Of a stretch of 64,000 nt of DNA, positions 37,560 to 45,797 are shown piece by piece (position 1 is the first letter of the stretch; each line of letters starts with the position of its first letter). Location of the stretch: assembly GCF_000026225.1 (NCBI RefSeq), contig NC_011740.1, positions 2,170,001 through 2,234,000 on the forward strand. Direction: 5' to 3'. This DNA is from Escherichia fergusonii ATCC 35469. Lineage in GTDB: Bacteria > Pseudomonadota > Gammaproteobacteria > Enterobacterales > Enterobacteriaceae. The notes beneath the pieces were generated by a model, which did no database searches, was not told the origin of the DNA, and saw nothing but the letters and a program-made list of their open reading frames with translations. A program made the translations under genes and the position numbers.

Positions 37560-38278
37560 CCGAGTTACCAATCGACGAAAACACGCCACGTATTTTGATC
37601 GTGGAAGATGAACCGAAGCTGGGGCAGTTGCTTATTGATTATCTGCGTGCTGCGAGCTATGCGCCGACGCTTATCAGCCACGGCGATCAGGTACTGCCGT
37701 ATGTGCGCCAGACACCACCGGATCTGATCCTGTTGGATCTGATGCTCCCTGGCACCGATGGCCTGACGTTGTGTCGGGAAATTCGTCGTTTTTCTGACAT
37801 TCCGATCGTGATGGTGACAGCAAAAATCGAAGAGATCGACCGCCTGCTCGGGCTGGAAATTGGCGCAGATGATTATATCTGTAAGCCGTACAGTCCACGG
37901 GAAGTGGTAGCGCGCGTCAAAACCATTTTGCGCCGTTGCAAACCGCAGCGCGAGTTGCAGCAACAGGATGCCGAAAGCCCGTTGATTATCGACGAAGGTC
38001 GTTTTCAGGCTTCATGGCGCGGTAAAATGCTTGACCTGACGCCTGCGGAATTTCGTCTGCTGAAAACGCTCTCTCATGAACCGGGAAAAGTATTCTCCCG
38101 CGAGCAATTGCTCAATCATCTTTACGACGACTACCGCGTGGTGACCGACCGCACTATCGACAGCCACATTAAAAACCTGCGTCGCAAGCTGGAATCTCTC
38201 GACGCCGAACAGTCATTTATCCGCGCCGTTTATGGCGTCGGTTACCGCTGGGAAGCCGACGCCTGCCGCATCGTTTAA
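37556..38278 (+). CDS. baeR: Response regulator BaeR
   Basis: 240 aa OmpR/PhoB-type regulator. The receiver domain has the phosphorylation site [11 protein letters not shown] (Asp61) and the C-terminal conserved Lys in [10 protein letters not shown]. The winged-helix DNA-binding domain is about 135-235. It activates mdtABCD-baeSR, acrD and spy. Overlaps baeS by four bases; last gene of the operon, followed by a REP palindrome. Confidence 0.96.
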
Positions 38279-38288
38279 CATTTTTACC

Positions 38289-38320
38289 TGCCGGAGAAGG
38301 CATTCACGCCACATCCGGCA
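38289..38320. repeat. REP palindrome after baeR
   Basis: TGCCGGAGAAGGCATTCACG plus CCACATCCGGCA is a standard REP unit on the opposite strand. It starts 11 bases after the baeR stop and probably protects or ends the long mdtABCD-baeSR message. Confidence 0.8.
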
Positions 38321-38457
38321 GCATTATCCCGCGCATTGTCGGCTATCTGACATTATCTCTCCGCCCTGGCAAGCACCTGAAAATCGCTCATACTTTAATC
38401 GGCAAACAGTCCTTTTAGATGCTGTTTTCGATACGCAATTTCAATCAAGGAGTCATT

Positions 38458-38790
38458 ATGGCTGGTTGGTTTGAACTCAGTAAGAGCAGTGATAATCAAT
38501 GCCGGTTTGTGCTAAAAGCGGGCAATGGTGAGACTATCCTCACCAGCGAGCTGTATACCTCAAAAGCCTCTGCGGAAAAGGGCATCGCGTCGGTACGTAG
38601 CAACAGCCCGCAAGAAGAACGCTATGAGAAAAAAACGGCAAGCAACGGCAAATTCTATTTCAATCTGAAAGCCGCCAATCATCAAATTATCGGCTCCAGC
38701 CAGATGTACGCCACCGCGCAATCTCGTGAAACCGGAATTGCCTCCGTTAAAGCCAATGGCACAAGCCAGACGGTGAAAGACAATACGTAA
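38458..38790 (+). CDS. yegP: Small DUF1508 protein YegP
   Basis: 110 aa made of two DUF1508 repeats: GWFELSKSSDNQCRFVLKAG with NGETILTSELY, and SNGKFYFNLKAANHQIIGSSQMY. Each repeat is a small beta-beta-beta-alpha unit. Cytoplasmic, function unknown. I chose the ATG at 38458 with AAGGAG upstream; an in-frame ATG at 38419 has no ribosome site. Confidence 0.92.
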   Translation: MAGWFELSKSSDNQCRFVLKAGNGETILTSELYTSKASAEKGIASVRSNSPQEERYEKKTASNGKFYFNLKAANHQIIGSSQMYATAQSRETGIASVKANGTSQTVKDNT

Positions 38791-38796
38791 TTACGA

Positions 38797-38832
38797 TGCC
38801 GGGCGTGGGTTGTTGGCGTCCGGCTTTATTTC
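38797..38832 (+). terminator. Terminator after yegP
   Basis: GCCGGGCGTGGGTTGTTGG-CGTCCGGC followed by TTTATTT is a GC-rich stem-loop with a T-rich tail right after the yegP stop. The rest of the 243-base gap up to parD has no gene that I can see. Confidence 0.65.
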
Positions 38833-38970
38833 CAAATAACGCTTATTTATTTACCTGCGCCATTAAAATAGTGGACACTGATGAATACTCATTGTGCTTT
38901 CTTTGTTTAACATCTCCATGCTTATCCTCCTGACCATGTTCATATGCCAAAATATCTTCTAATACTTTTC

Positions 38971-39020
38971 GTGACGCTATCCGGTTTATGACATACACTG
39001 ATGTAAGATTTTTACTTACA
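38971..39020 (+). promoter_or_regulatory. Promoter and palindromic operator of parDE
   Basis: GTGACG (38971-38976) and TACACT (38994-38999) with a 17-base spacer make a plausible promoter. Right after it is the palindrome TGTAAGATTTTTACTTACA (39002-39020; arms TGTAAG/CTTACA), over the expected transcript start. ParD-type antitoxins bind such sites as dimers and repress their own operon. Inferred from layout. Confidence 0.6.
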
Positions 39021-39033
39021 AGAGAGCATAAAC

Positions 39034-39285
39034 ATGGCCAGAACGATGACAGTTGATCTTGGCGATGAGTTGCGTGAATTTATCGAGTCCTTGATTGAAT
39101 CCGGCGACTATCGCACCCAAAGCGAAGTGATCCGTGAGTCACTGCGCTTACTTCGAGAAAAGCAAGCAGAGTCTCGCCTGCAAGCGTTACGTGACATGCT
39201 CGCAGAAGGGTTGAGTAGTGGTGAAGCTCAGCCGTGGGAAAAGGACGCGTTTTTACGGAAGGTGAAAGCAGGGATAAGGAAATAA
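39034..39285 (+). CDS. parD: ParD-type antitoxin (ribbon-helix-helix)
   Basis: 83 aa. The N-terminal ribbon-helix-helix (MTVDLGDELREFIESLIESG then QSEVIRESLRLLRE) binds DNA; the C-terminal part (LRDMLAEGLSSGEAQPWEKDAFLRKVK) is the toxin-neutralising tail typical of ParD/CC2985 antitoxins. It lies one base upstream of the toxin gene. No counterpart between yegP and yegQ in K-12 as I know it. Confidence 0.88.
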   Translation: MARTMTVDLGDELREFIESLIESGDYRTQSEVIRESLRLLREKQAESRLQALRDMLAEGLSSGEAQPWEKDAFLRKVKAGIRK

Positions 39286-39286
39286 T

Positions 39287-39583
39287 GTGCGTATTATTAA
39301 ACTCATGCCAAAAGCCAATGAGGATTTAGAAGGCATCTGGTATTACAGTTATCACCATTTCGGCGAACCACAAGCCGACAGATATGTGGAACATCTTTCA
39401 GACGTTCTCCAGATTCTGAGTAACAATAATATAGGTACGCCCAGATCTGAATTAGGCGAAGGTATTTTTGTTCTTCCTTTTGAACGCCACGTAATTTATT
39501 TCCTGCAATCACCAGGGGAAATTATCGTCATTCGTATCCTTAACCAAAACCAGGACGCCACCAGACATTTACACTGGAGCTAA
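39287..39583 (+). CDS. parE: ParE-type toxin (RelE/ParE superfamily)
   Basis: 98 aa with the ParE fold pattern: LMPKANEDLEGIWYYSYHHFGEPQADRY (two N-terminal helices), GEGIFVLPFERHVIYF and EIIVIRILNQNQD at the C-terminus. ParE toxins inhibit DNA gyrase. The frame begins at GTG 39287, one base after the parD stop; the internal ATG at 39305 is a less likely start. Intact reading frames suggest a functional pair. Confidence 0.87.
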   Translation: MRIIKLMPKANEDLEGIWYYSYHHFGEPQADRYVEHLSDVLQILSNNNIGTPRSELGEGIFVLPFERHVIYFLQSPGEIIVIRILNQNQDATRHLHWS

Positions 39584-39685
39584 ACCCACCGATTGCGCTA
39601 CAATGCCCGCCCTTAAAGTGGGGGCACTCCCCTAACCGCTTCATCAGGTGAAGCGGATCTGACCTGTCATCAGAACGAGAGAATT

Positions 39686-41047
39686 ATGTTTAAACCGGAA
39701 CTCCTTTCCCCGGCGGGAACGCTGAAAAATATGCGTTACGCTTTCGCTTATGGCGCAGATGCTGTTTATGCGGGCCAGCCGCGTTACTCCCTGCGTGTGC
39801 GCAACAACGAATTCAACCACGAAAATCTTCAGCTCGGCATTAATGAAGCCCACGCGCTGGGGAAAAAGTTTTATGTCGTGGTCAACATTGCACCGCACAA
39901 CGCTAAGTTGAAAACCTTTATCCGTGACCTGAAACCGGTGGTGGAAATGGGGCCGGATGCGCTGATTATGTCCGATCCAGGGCTGATTATGCTGGTGCGT
40001 GAGCACTTCCCTGAAATGCCGATCCATCTCTCGGTACAGGCTAACGCCGTGAACTGGGCGACGGTGAAATTCTGGCAGCAAATGGGCCTGACCCGCGTGA
40101 TCCTCTCTCGCGAGCTGTCGCTGGAAGAGATTGAAGAGATCCGCAATCAGGTGCCGGATATGGAGGTAGAGATCTTCGTTCACGGCGCGCTGTGCATGGC
40201 CTACTCCGGTCGCTGCCTGCTCTCTGGCTATATCAACAAGCGCGACCCGAACCAGGGCACCTGCACCAACGCCTGCCGCTGGGAGTACAACGTCCAGGAA
40301 GGGAAAGAAGATGACGTTGGCAACATCGTGCACAAGTACGAGCCGATTCCGGTGCAAAATGTTGAGCCGACGCTGGGTATCGGCGCGCCAACCGACAAAG
40401 TGTTTATGATCGAAGAAGCTCAGCGTCCGGGCGAGTATATGACCGCGTTTGAAGATGAGCACGGCACTTACATCATGAACTCGAAAGATCTGCGCGCTAT
40501 CGCCCACGTTGAACGCCTGACCAAAATGGGCGTGCATTCGCTGAAAATCGAAGGTCGTACAAAATCTTTCTACTATTGCGCACGCACCGCGCAGGTTTAC
40601 CGTAAAGCTATCGATGACGCAGCTGCGGGAAAACCATTCGATACCAGCCTGCTGGAAACTCTGGAAGGTCTGGCGCATCGTGGCTATACCGAAGGTTTCC
40701 TGCGTCGTCATACTCACGACGATTATCAGAACTACGAATACGGTTATTCCGTTTCTGACCGCCAGCAGTTTGTTGGTGAGTTTACCGGTGAGCGCAAAGG
40801 CGACCACGCGGCGGTAGCGGTTAAAAACAAATTCTCCGTTGGCGACAGCCTTGAGCTGATGACGCCGCAAGGGAACATTAACTTTACCCTTGAGCATATG
40901 GAAAACGCCAAAGGCGAAGCAATGCCGGTCGCACCGGGCGATGGTTATACTGTGTGGATCCCGGTACCGCAGGATCTCGAACTGAATTATGCGCTGCTGA
41001 TGCGTAATTTCTCCGGGGAAACCACGCGTAACCCGCATAGTAAGTGA
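39686..41047 (+). CDS. trhP: tRNA uridine-5-hydroxylation protein TrhP (YegQ, U32 peptidase family)
   Basis: 453 aa U32-family protein. The family signature is seen in EIFVHGALCMAYSGRCLLSGY, followed by the cysteine-rich DPNQGTCTNACRWEY, likely an iron-sulfur or metal site. TrhP is one of the proteins needed for prephenate-dependent formation of 5-hydroxyuridine (cmo5U/mcmo5U pathway) at tRNA position 34. No proteolytic role is shown. Starts at ATG 39686 after GAGAGA. Confidence 0.94.
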   Translation: MFKPELLSPAGTLKNMRYAFAYGADAVYAGQPRYSLRVRNNEFNHENLQLGINEAHALGKKFYVVVNIAPHNAKLKTFIRDLKPVVEMGPDALIMSDPGLIMLVREHFPEMPIHLSVQANAVNWATVKFWQQMGLTRVILSRELSLEEIEEIRNQVPDMEVEIFVHGALCMAYSGRCLLSGYINKRDPNQGTCTNACRWEYNVQEGKEDDVGNIVHKYEPIPVQNVEPTLGIGAPTDKVFMIEEAQRPGEYMTAFEDEHGTYIMNSKDLRAIAHVERLTKMGVHSLKIEGRTKSFYYCARTAQVYRKAIDDAAAGKPFDTSLLETLEGLAHRGYTEGFLRRHTHDDYQNYEYGYSVSDRQQFVGEFTGERKGDHAAVAVKNKFSVGDSLELMTPQGNINFTLEHMENAKGEAMPVAPGDGYTVWIPVPQDLELNYALLMRNFSGETTRNPHSK

Positions 41048-41082
41048 TTAATTAAGGTTATTTTTTTGCGACGGGAAGATTC

Positions 41083-41125
41083 TTAGAAATCGATCACATA
41101 CCGTTACATAAAAACCAGGTATTAT
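41083..41125 (+). promoter_or_regulatory. CRP site and -10 of cyaR
   Basis: TTAGA-AATCGA-TCACA (41083-41098) is a half-conserved CRP site whose centre is about 42 bases before the RNA start, the class II position. A TATTAT -10 lies at 41120-41125. CyaR is known to be activated by CRP-cAMP; the site assignment is mine. Confidence 0.65.
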
Positions 41126-41132
41126 CTGAGTC

Positions 41133-41219
41133 GCTGAAAAACATAACCCATAAAATGCTAGCTGTACCAGGAACCACCTCCTTAGCCTGCGTAATCTCCC
41201 TTACGCAGGCTGATTTTTT
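41133..41219 (+). ncRNA. cyaR: Hfq-dependent small RNA CyaR (RyeE)
   Basis: 87 nt matching CyaR: 5' GCTGAAAAACATAACCCATA, the single-stranded seed ACCAGGAACCACCTCCTTA that pairs with ribosome sites, and the terminator GCCTGCGTAA-TCTCCC-TTACGCAGGC followed by a T run. CyaR represses ompX, nadE, luxS and yqaE. In K-12 it also lies next to yegQ. Confidence 0.95.
41193..41219. other. Probable P2-type phage attachment site (attB) in the cyaR terminator
   Basis: Read on the minus strand, these 27 bases (AAAAAATCAGCC, then TGCGTAAGGGAGATT) differ at only about four positions from the 27-base core of phage P2 attachment sites as I remember it. K-12 carries P2 remnants (ogrK, yegZ) right here. In this window nothing lies between cyaR and yegS, so the site appears empty. 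Confidence 0.6.
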
Positions 41220-41303
41220 TTGGCCCACTTTCATCCTCTTCTGACAAAACCTTTTCTTTTCTGCTCTACACTTTCTACAGACCAATCATAAAGGCATACG
41301 ATC

Positions 41304-42203
41304 ATGGCAGATTTACCCGCCAGCTTACTGATTCTTAATGGTAAAAGTGCAGATAATGAACAACTGCGTGAAGCAATTATGCTGTTACGCGATGAAGGGA
41401 TAAAGATTCATGTGCGCGTCACCTGGGAAAAAGGCGATGCTGCACGTTTTGTCGATGAAGCCCGCCAACTTGGTGTTGCAACAGTGATTGCCGGAGGCGG
41501 TGATGGCACTATTAATGAAGTCGCCACGGCACTGATCCAGTGTGAGGGTAATGTGATCCCTGCACTGGGTATATTGCCATTGGGTACCGCAAACGACTTT
41601 GCGACCAGTGTTGGCATTCCAGTCGCACTGGATAAAGCGCTAAAGTTGGCTATTGCAGGAAACGCCATTGAAATTGATATCGCTCAGGTTAATAAAGAAA
41701 CCTGTTTTATTAATATGGCGACAGGCGGATTTGGGACGCGTATTACCACAGAAACGCCGGAAAAATTAAAAGCCGCGCTGGGTGGCGTCTCTTACATCAT
41801 TCATGGCTTAATGCGTATGGATACTCTGCAACCGGACCGTTGTGAAATCCGCGGTGAAAATTTTCACTGGCAAGGTGATGCACTGGTCATTGGCATTGGT
41901 AACGGGCGTCAGGCGGGTGGCGGTCAGCAGCTGTGCCCGAACGCGTTAATTAATGATGGCTTATTGCAACTGCGTATTTTCACTGGTGATGAAATTCTTC
42001 CCGCTCTTGTTTCGACATTAAAACCAGACGAAGAAAATCCGAATATTATTGACGGCGCTTCGGCGTGGTTTGATATTCAGGCACCACACGACATCACCTT
42101 TAATCTTGATGGCGAACCGTTGAGTGGGCAAAATTTTCATATTGAAATTCTTCCGGCAGCGTTGCGTTGCCGTCTGCCACCAGATTGCCCGCTTTTACGT
42201 TAA
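41304..42203 (+). CDS. yegS: Lipid kinase YegS
   Basis: 299 aa diacylglycerol kinase-like protein. The nucleotide-binding motif AGGGDGTINEVATAL has its GGGDGT at residues 64-69, and the second domain contains IGIGNGRQAGGGQQLCPNA. YegS phosphorylates phosphatidylglycerol in vitro; its biological substrate is not established. In K-12 its downstream neighbour is the gat operon, replaced here by the pentitol island. Confidence 0.95.
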   Translation: MADLPASLLILNGKSADNEQLREAIMLLRDEGIKIHVRVTWEKGDAARFVDEARQLGVATVIAGGGDGTINEVATALIQCEGNVIPALGILPLGTANDFATSVGIPVALDKALKLAIAGNAIEIDIAQVNKETCFINMATGGFGTRITTETPEKLKAALGGVSYIIHGLMRMDTLQPDRCEIRGENFHWQGDALVIGIGNGRQAGGGQQLCPNALINDGLLQLRIFTGDEILPALVSTLKPDEENPNIIDGASAWFDIQAPHDITFNLDGEPLSGQNFHIEILPAALRCRLPPDCPLLR

Positions 42204-42213
42204 ATAAAAGCAA

Positions 42214-42276
42214 GCGCAGAAGCAGGATTAGCAGACCGGCATCATCCCTGGGATCTTCTGCGCTCACCATTTTTTG
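42214..42276. terminator. Hairpin between yegS and the HAD gene
   Basis: AGCGCAGAAG and CTTCTGCGCT form a 10-bp stem with a loop of about 30 bases, followed on the plus strand by CACCATTTTTTG. It separates the convergent yegS and HAD-phosphatase genes and marks the left junction of the island. A terminator role is likely but the loop is long. Confidence 0.45.
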
Positions 42277-42930
42277 TTACGCAGCTACGGCTAACGCTGC
42301 CAGTAATTCATACATCGATAAATATCTTGCACTCGCCGCATTAAAGCAGCATTGTTGGGCATCTTCCGATACCACAATGGTGTTTATTCCTGCCGCCTGT
42401 GCTGCCTGAAAACCACTCAAACTGTCCTCTATAACTAAACAATCTGCAGCAGACAGTTGTAATTCTCGCAGAGCAGAAAGATAAACGGCCGGATGTGGTT
42501 TCCCATGGTTTTCATCATCAGCACTACAAATCACTGAAAAATAGTGCTGAATATTGAGTTTTGTCAGTACAGCATCGATCACCTGGTAAGATGAAGAGGT
42601 TGCCAGCGCCAGTTGATAGCCACTCCGGCGCAAAAAAGATAACACGTCCTGAACGCCTGGCATCGCTTCGCCCGTCCCGGCAATCAACGTAGTGATCAGG
42701 CGGCGAATCTCACTTTCCAGCAGTGCGGGTTCAATGTGTAAATGACAATATTCACACCAGGTTTGGGCAATCTCATCCAGCCTTTTACCTTTAGTCAGTC
42801 TTATACACTCTTCGTCACTGACACGTGTGCCCCACCTTACCAGTGCTCCCTTTTGTGCCTGACGCCATAACCCTTCCGAATCAATGATGACACCGTCCAT
42901 ATCAAAAATGACTGCTTTACAATTAAACAT
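42277..42930 (-). CDS. HAD-family sugar-phosphate phosphatase of the D-arabitol operon
   Basis: 217 aa HAD hydrolase of the beta-phosphoglucomutase/2-deoxyglucose-6-phosphatase type. Motif I is FDMDGVIID (residues 8-16), motif II is TSSS in LALATSSSYQ, and motifs III/IV are GKPHPAVY and CLVIEDSLSG. It resembles YniC/YfbT phosphatases. Start chosen at ATG 42930 (MFNCKAVIFDMDG); a longer frame from 42975 runs into dalT. It follows dalT by 44 bases on the same strand, so it may remove dead-end sugar phosphates. Exact substrate unknown. Confidence 0.85.
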   Translation of the reverse strand: MFNCKAVIFDMDGVIIDSEGLWRQAQKGALVRWGTRVSDEECIRLTKGKRLDEIAQTWCEYCHLHIEPALLESEIRRLITTLIAGTGEAMPGVQDVLSFLRRSGYQLALATSSSYQVIDAVLTKLNIQHYFSVICSADDENHGKPHPAVYLSALRELQLSAADCLVIEDSLSGFQAAQAAGINTIVVSEDAQQCCFNAASARYLSMYELLAALAVAA

Positions 42931-42974
42931 TGTTCCTCGCAATAAAGCCTGGCACCACGCCAGGCTTGTCATCA

Positions 42975-44252
42975 TCAGGAAATGGTGGCGGTCTTCCCTT
43001 CACACACTTGCTGATTTGAGAATCCCGGTTGTTCGACGCGAATAAAAGGGCAAATAATAAACGCTATCACATACAGGGTGGTGTAAGCGATAACCACACC
43101 AATAGTACTGAAATAAGGCAGAAGTACCACGGCGATTGCCGGAGCAAGGAAGTTGGACAACCCGGCTGAAAGGTTATAAACCGAAATGGCTGCCCCTTTA
43201 TGTTTCGGTTCCAGTGCCGGGAAAACGGCTGCCATCGGTACGAACGCAGCAACAAAGATACCCAGTGCCACCGCAGGTATCAGCGCCATAGCAAAGTTAT
43301 GACCGAAATGTTGCGGCATGTAGTAGAACGCCAGGCTGGAAAGCGCCATTCCCACGCAACCAAACCAGCGAACAACTTTCATCCAGCCCATTTTCTCTGC
43401 CAGCACACCCCAGAATACGTTAGAGAAGATGGTGGTAAAGAAGAAGACTGCCCAGACCTGCAACCACTCGGAGGTGGTAAAGCCCAACTCATCAACAAAC
43501 ATCATCGGCATAATTACGGCGAATCCGAATAAAGATAATGTGTTGATAATGCGAACAATGCTGGAAAGCAAAATATTGCGATTGGTATAAAGCAACGTCA
43601 CCGCACGGCCCAGTTCGCTAAACTTCTCTTTTGTGGTGAGATTTTGCATGTGGCGTGGTGTTTCTACTTTGCGCATAGAAATTAACGCAACAGCGCCACC
43701 AACCCCACAGAAGGCCAGCGCCAGCCATAATGTTCCCATTTCGCCAATAAGCGGAATGGTAAAACTGGGGATGTAGCTGCCAAATACGCCGATACCAATA
43801 GAGTAAACGGCCCAGAACCAGCCCAGCGCAGCACTGGTGCTGTCACTGCGTACATTATGGACAATCGCCACAATAAAGGCGTAGAGGAACAGCGGATAGG
43901 CCAGGCCACGAATCCCATAAAACAGCAGGATTAACCCATAGTTCGCCTGCCCCAGCCCAAAGACCAGAAACAGCACGTGAAATACGCACCACAGCACAAA
44001 GCCGATAAACATGGTTTTTTGCGGCGTAATGATTTCGGCAACTACGCCGGAAACCCAGGCGGAAAGCGCTGCCGCCAGGCCATAAAGTGTAAAGGCAAAG
44101 GAAGCTTCTGCAGGCGTGAAACCCAGTGCTTTAATGTAATGCGACAGGAATGCCAGTTCAAAACCGTCTCCGGTCATAAAGATGGCAATGGCAATATATC
44201 CCCACACCAGATTTAAGGGTAATCCCAGCCATTGTTTATTTGTTAACGACAT
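42975..44252 (-). CDS. dalT: D-arabitol MFS transporter DalT
   Basis: 425 aa, 12-helix MFS permease closely similar along its whole length to RbtT at 51981-53255 and to the Klebsiella DalT/RbtT pair. The N-terminal half carries the MFS loop (YGLAAALSAWVSGVVAEIITPQ). It imports D-arabitol by proton symport. I chose ATG 44252 (MSLTNKQWLG), with GAGGT seven bases upstream. It follows dalK on the same strand, so the order is dalD-dalK-dalT-HAD gene. Together with rbtT it forms the inverted ends of the island. Confidence 0.9.
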   Translation of the reverse strand: MSLTNKQWLGLPLNLVWGYIAIAIFMTGDGFELAFLSHYIKALGFTPAEASFAFTLYGLAAALSAWVSGVVAEIITPQKTMFIGFVLWCVFHVLFLVFGLGQANYGLILLFYGIRGLAYPLFLYAFIVAIVHNVRSDSTSAALGWFWAVYSIGIGVFGSYIPSFTIPLIGEMGTLWLALAFCGVGGAVALISMRKVETPRHMQNLTTKEKFSELGRAVTLLYTNRNILLSSIVRIINTLSLFGFAVIMPMMFVDELGFTTSEWLQVWAVFFFTTIFSNVFWGVLAEKMGWMKVVRWFGCVGMALSSLAFYYMPQHFGHNFAMALIPAVALGIFVAAFVPMAAVFPALEPKHKGAAISVYNLSAGLSNFLAPAIAVVLLPYFSTIGVVIAYTTLYVIAFIICPFIRVEQPGFSNQQVCEGKTATIS

Positions 44253-44320
44253 AGTGACCTCGTTTGTAGGATACAAAACGCCGCTCCGGTGCACACACCG
44301 GAGGGCATTTGTGACAGATG

Positions 44321-45784
44321 TTATTGATTGCGATAGTTCAGGTCGTTGTGGTACAGCGCAGTAAACTGCTGATATCGTTGCATCAGCGCTTTATGACGTT
44401 CAGGATCGCTGCGCCAGGTTTTGAAGATTTCAGGTTTTTCACACACTGCCGCCAGTGGTTTTCCCGTAGCCAGACAGGCCAGACGCGCGGCTCCCAGCGC
44501 CCCCCCCGTCTCACCGCCTTTATGCGTCACCACTGGCATATCGAGAATGTCGGCCAGTAACTGCGCCCAGAATGGACTTCTCGCCCCCCCACCTACCAGC
44601 GAGCATTGCTCAATTGCCGTACCGCTTTCTTGCAGGACTCGCAGCCCATCGGCAATACCAAAGCTGACACCTTCCAGCACTGCATATCCCATTAGCGCAC
44701 GCTGACTGGAGTGTGTCAGCCCCCAGAACATTCCCCGGGCATGAGGATCGTTATGTGGCGTACGTTCACCAGAAAGATACGGGAGGAACATCGGTGCGCT
44801 GGCTTTGTCTGCATCAGAAAGTTGGGCAATCTCTTCCAGTAGCTCTGTTTCCGTTACCCCCACCAGGCGGCAGAACCATTGCAGGCAACTGGCGGCACTG
44901 AGCATGACACTCATCTGGTGCCATAAATTCGGTAGTACGTGACAGAAAGCATGGACTGCTGATTGCGGCGCAGGACGATAGGCATCTGTCACCACAAACA
45001 ACACCCCGGAAGTTCCCAAAGAAATAAACGCATCTCCGGGAGAAACGGCCCCCACACCAATTGCACTCACGGCGTTATCGCCACCGCCGCCAGCAACAAC
45101 AACCGAAGATGTCAGCCCCCATCGGCTGGCAACTTCAGGGGAAAGAGTGGCAGAAACGTCACAACCTTCTACCAGTTCCGGCATATTCGCCCGTGTCAGG
45201 CCACATTTTTCCAGTAACGAATCTGACCAGTCGCGTTTTTCAACATCAAGCCACAACGTGCCAGCAGAATCCGACATATCGGAAATCTTTTGGCCGGTCA
45301 TTTTGAAACGCAAATAGTCTTTCGGCAGTAAAACGGTGGAAATGCGCGCAAAGTGCTGCGGCTCATGGCGCCGTACCCATAGCAATTTGGGGGCGGTAAA
45401 TCCAGGCATCGCCAGGTTTCCCGCTACCTGATGCAACTCTGGTGCAATCTCTTCCAGCTCCGCGCACTCCTGCGCACTGCGGGTGTCGTTCCATAAAATC
45501 GCCGGACGAATCGCCTCTCCTTTTTCATCCAGCAGGACGGCACCATGCATTTGACCAGAAAGGCCAATGGCCTTGATCGCCTGCCAGTGGTGACCGCATT
45601 TTTCCCGCAGGGTCGTCATTAAATATTCCGTCGCTTCCCACCAGGCTTGCGGCGATTGTTCTGACCAGTGTGGATGGGGGCGCTGAATGGTCAGCGGCGC
45701 ACTATGGGTGGCAACAATTTCATTGTTTTCATCAATGACCAGCGCCTTAACTTCCGATGTGCCCAGATCGATACCCAGATACAT
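44321..45784 (-). CDS. dalK: D-xylulose kinase of the D-arabitol pathway, DalK
   Basis: 487 aa FGGY-family kinase. The N-terminal phosphate motif is LGIDLGTSEVKALV, and the C-terminal adenosine motif is LVGGGARSPFWAQ. It phosphorylates D-xylulose, made from D-arabitol by DalD, to D-xylulose 5-phosphate, which enters the pentose phosphate pathway. It could be mistaken for chromosomal XylB, but it is linked to dalD and dalT. Starts 13 bases after the dalD stop. Confidence 0.92.
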   Translation of the reverse strand: MYLGIDLGTSEVKALVIDENNEIVATHSAPLTIQRPHPHWSEQSPQAWWEATEYLMTTLREKCGHHWQAIKAIGLSGQMHGAVLLDEKGEAIRPAILWNDTRSAQECAELEEIAPELHQVAGNLAMPGFTAPKLLWVRRHEPQHFARISTVLLPKDYLRFKMTGQKISDMSDSAGTLWLDVEKRDWSDSLLEKCGLTRANMPELVEGCDVSATLSPEVASRWGLTSSVVVAGGGGDNAVSAIGVGAVSPGDAFISLGTSGVLFVVTDAYRPAPQSAVHAFCHVLPNLWHQMSVMLSAASCLQWFCRLVGVTETELLEEIAQLSDADKASAPMFLPYLSGERTPHNDPHARGMFWGLTHSSQRALMGYAVLEGVSFGIADGLRVLQESGTAIEQCSLVGGGARSPFWAQLLADILDMPVVTHKGGETGGALGAARLACLATGKPLAAVCEKPEIFKTWRSDPERHKALMQRYQQFTALYHNDLNYRNQ

Positions 45785-45797
45785 AACCGCCTCCTGG

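Noticed and set aside
39644..41038. 464-codon open frame on the minus strand, antisense to yegQ
   Set aside because: It mirrors yegQ exactly, with a histidine/arginine-rich composition typical of an antisense shadow and no ribosome site or known domain.
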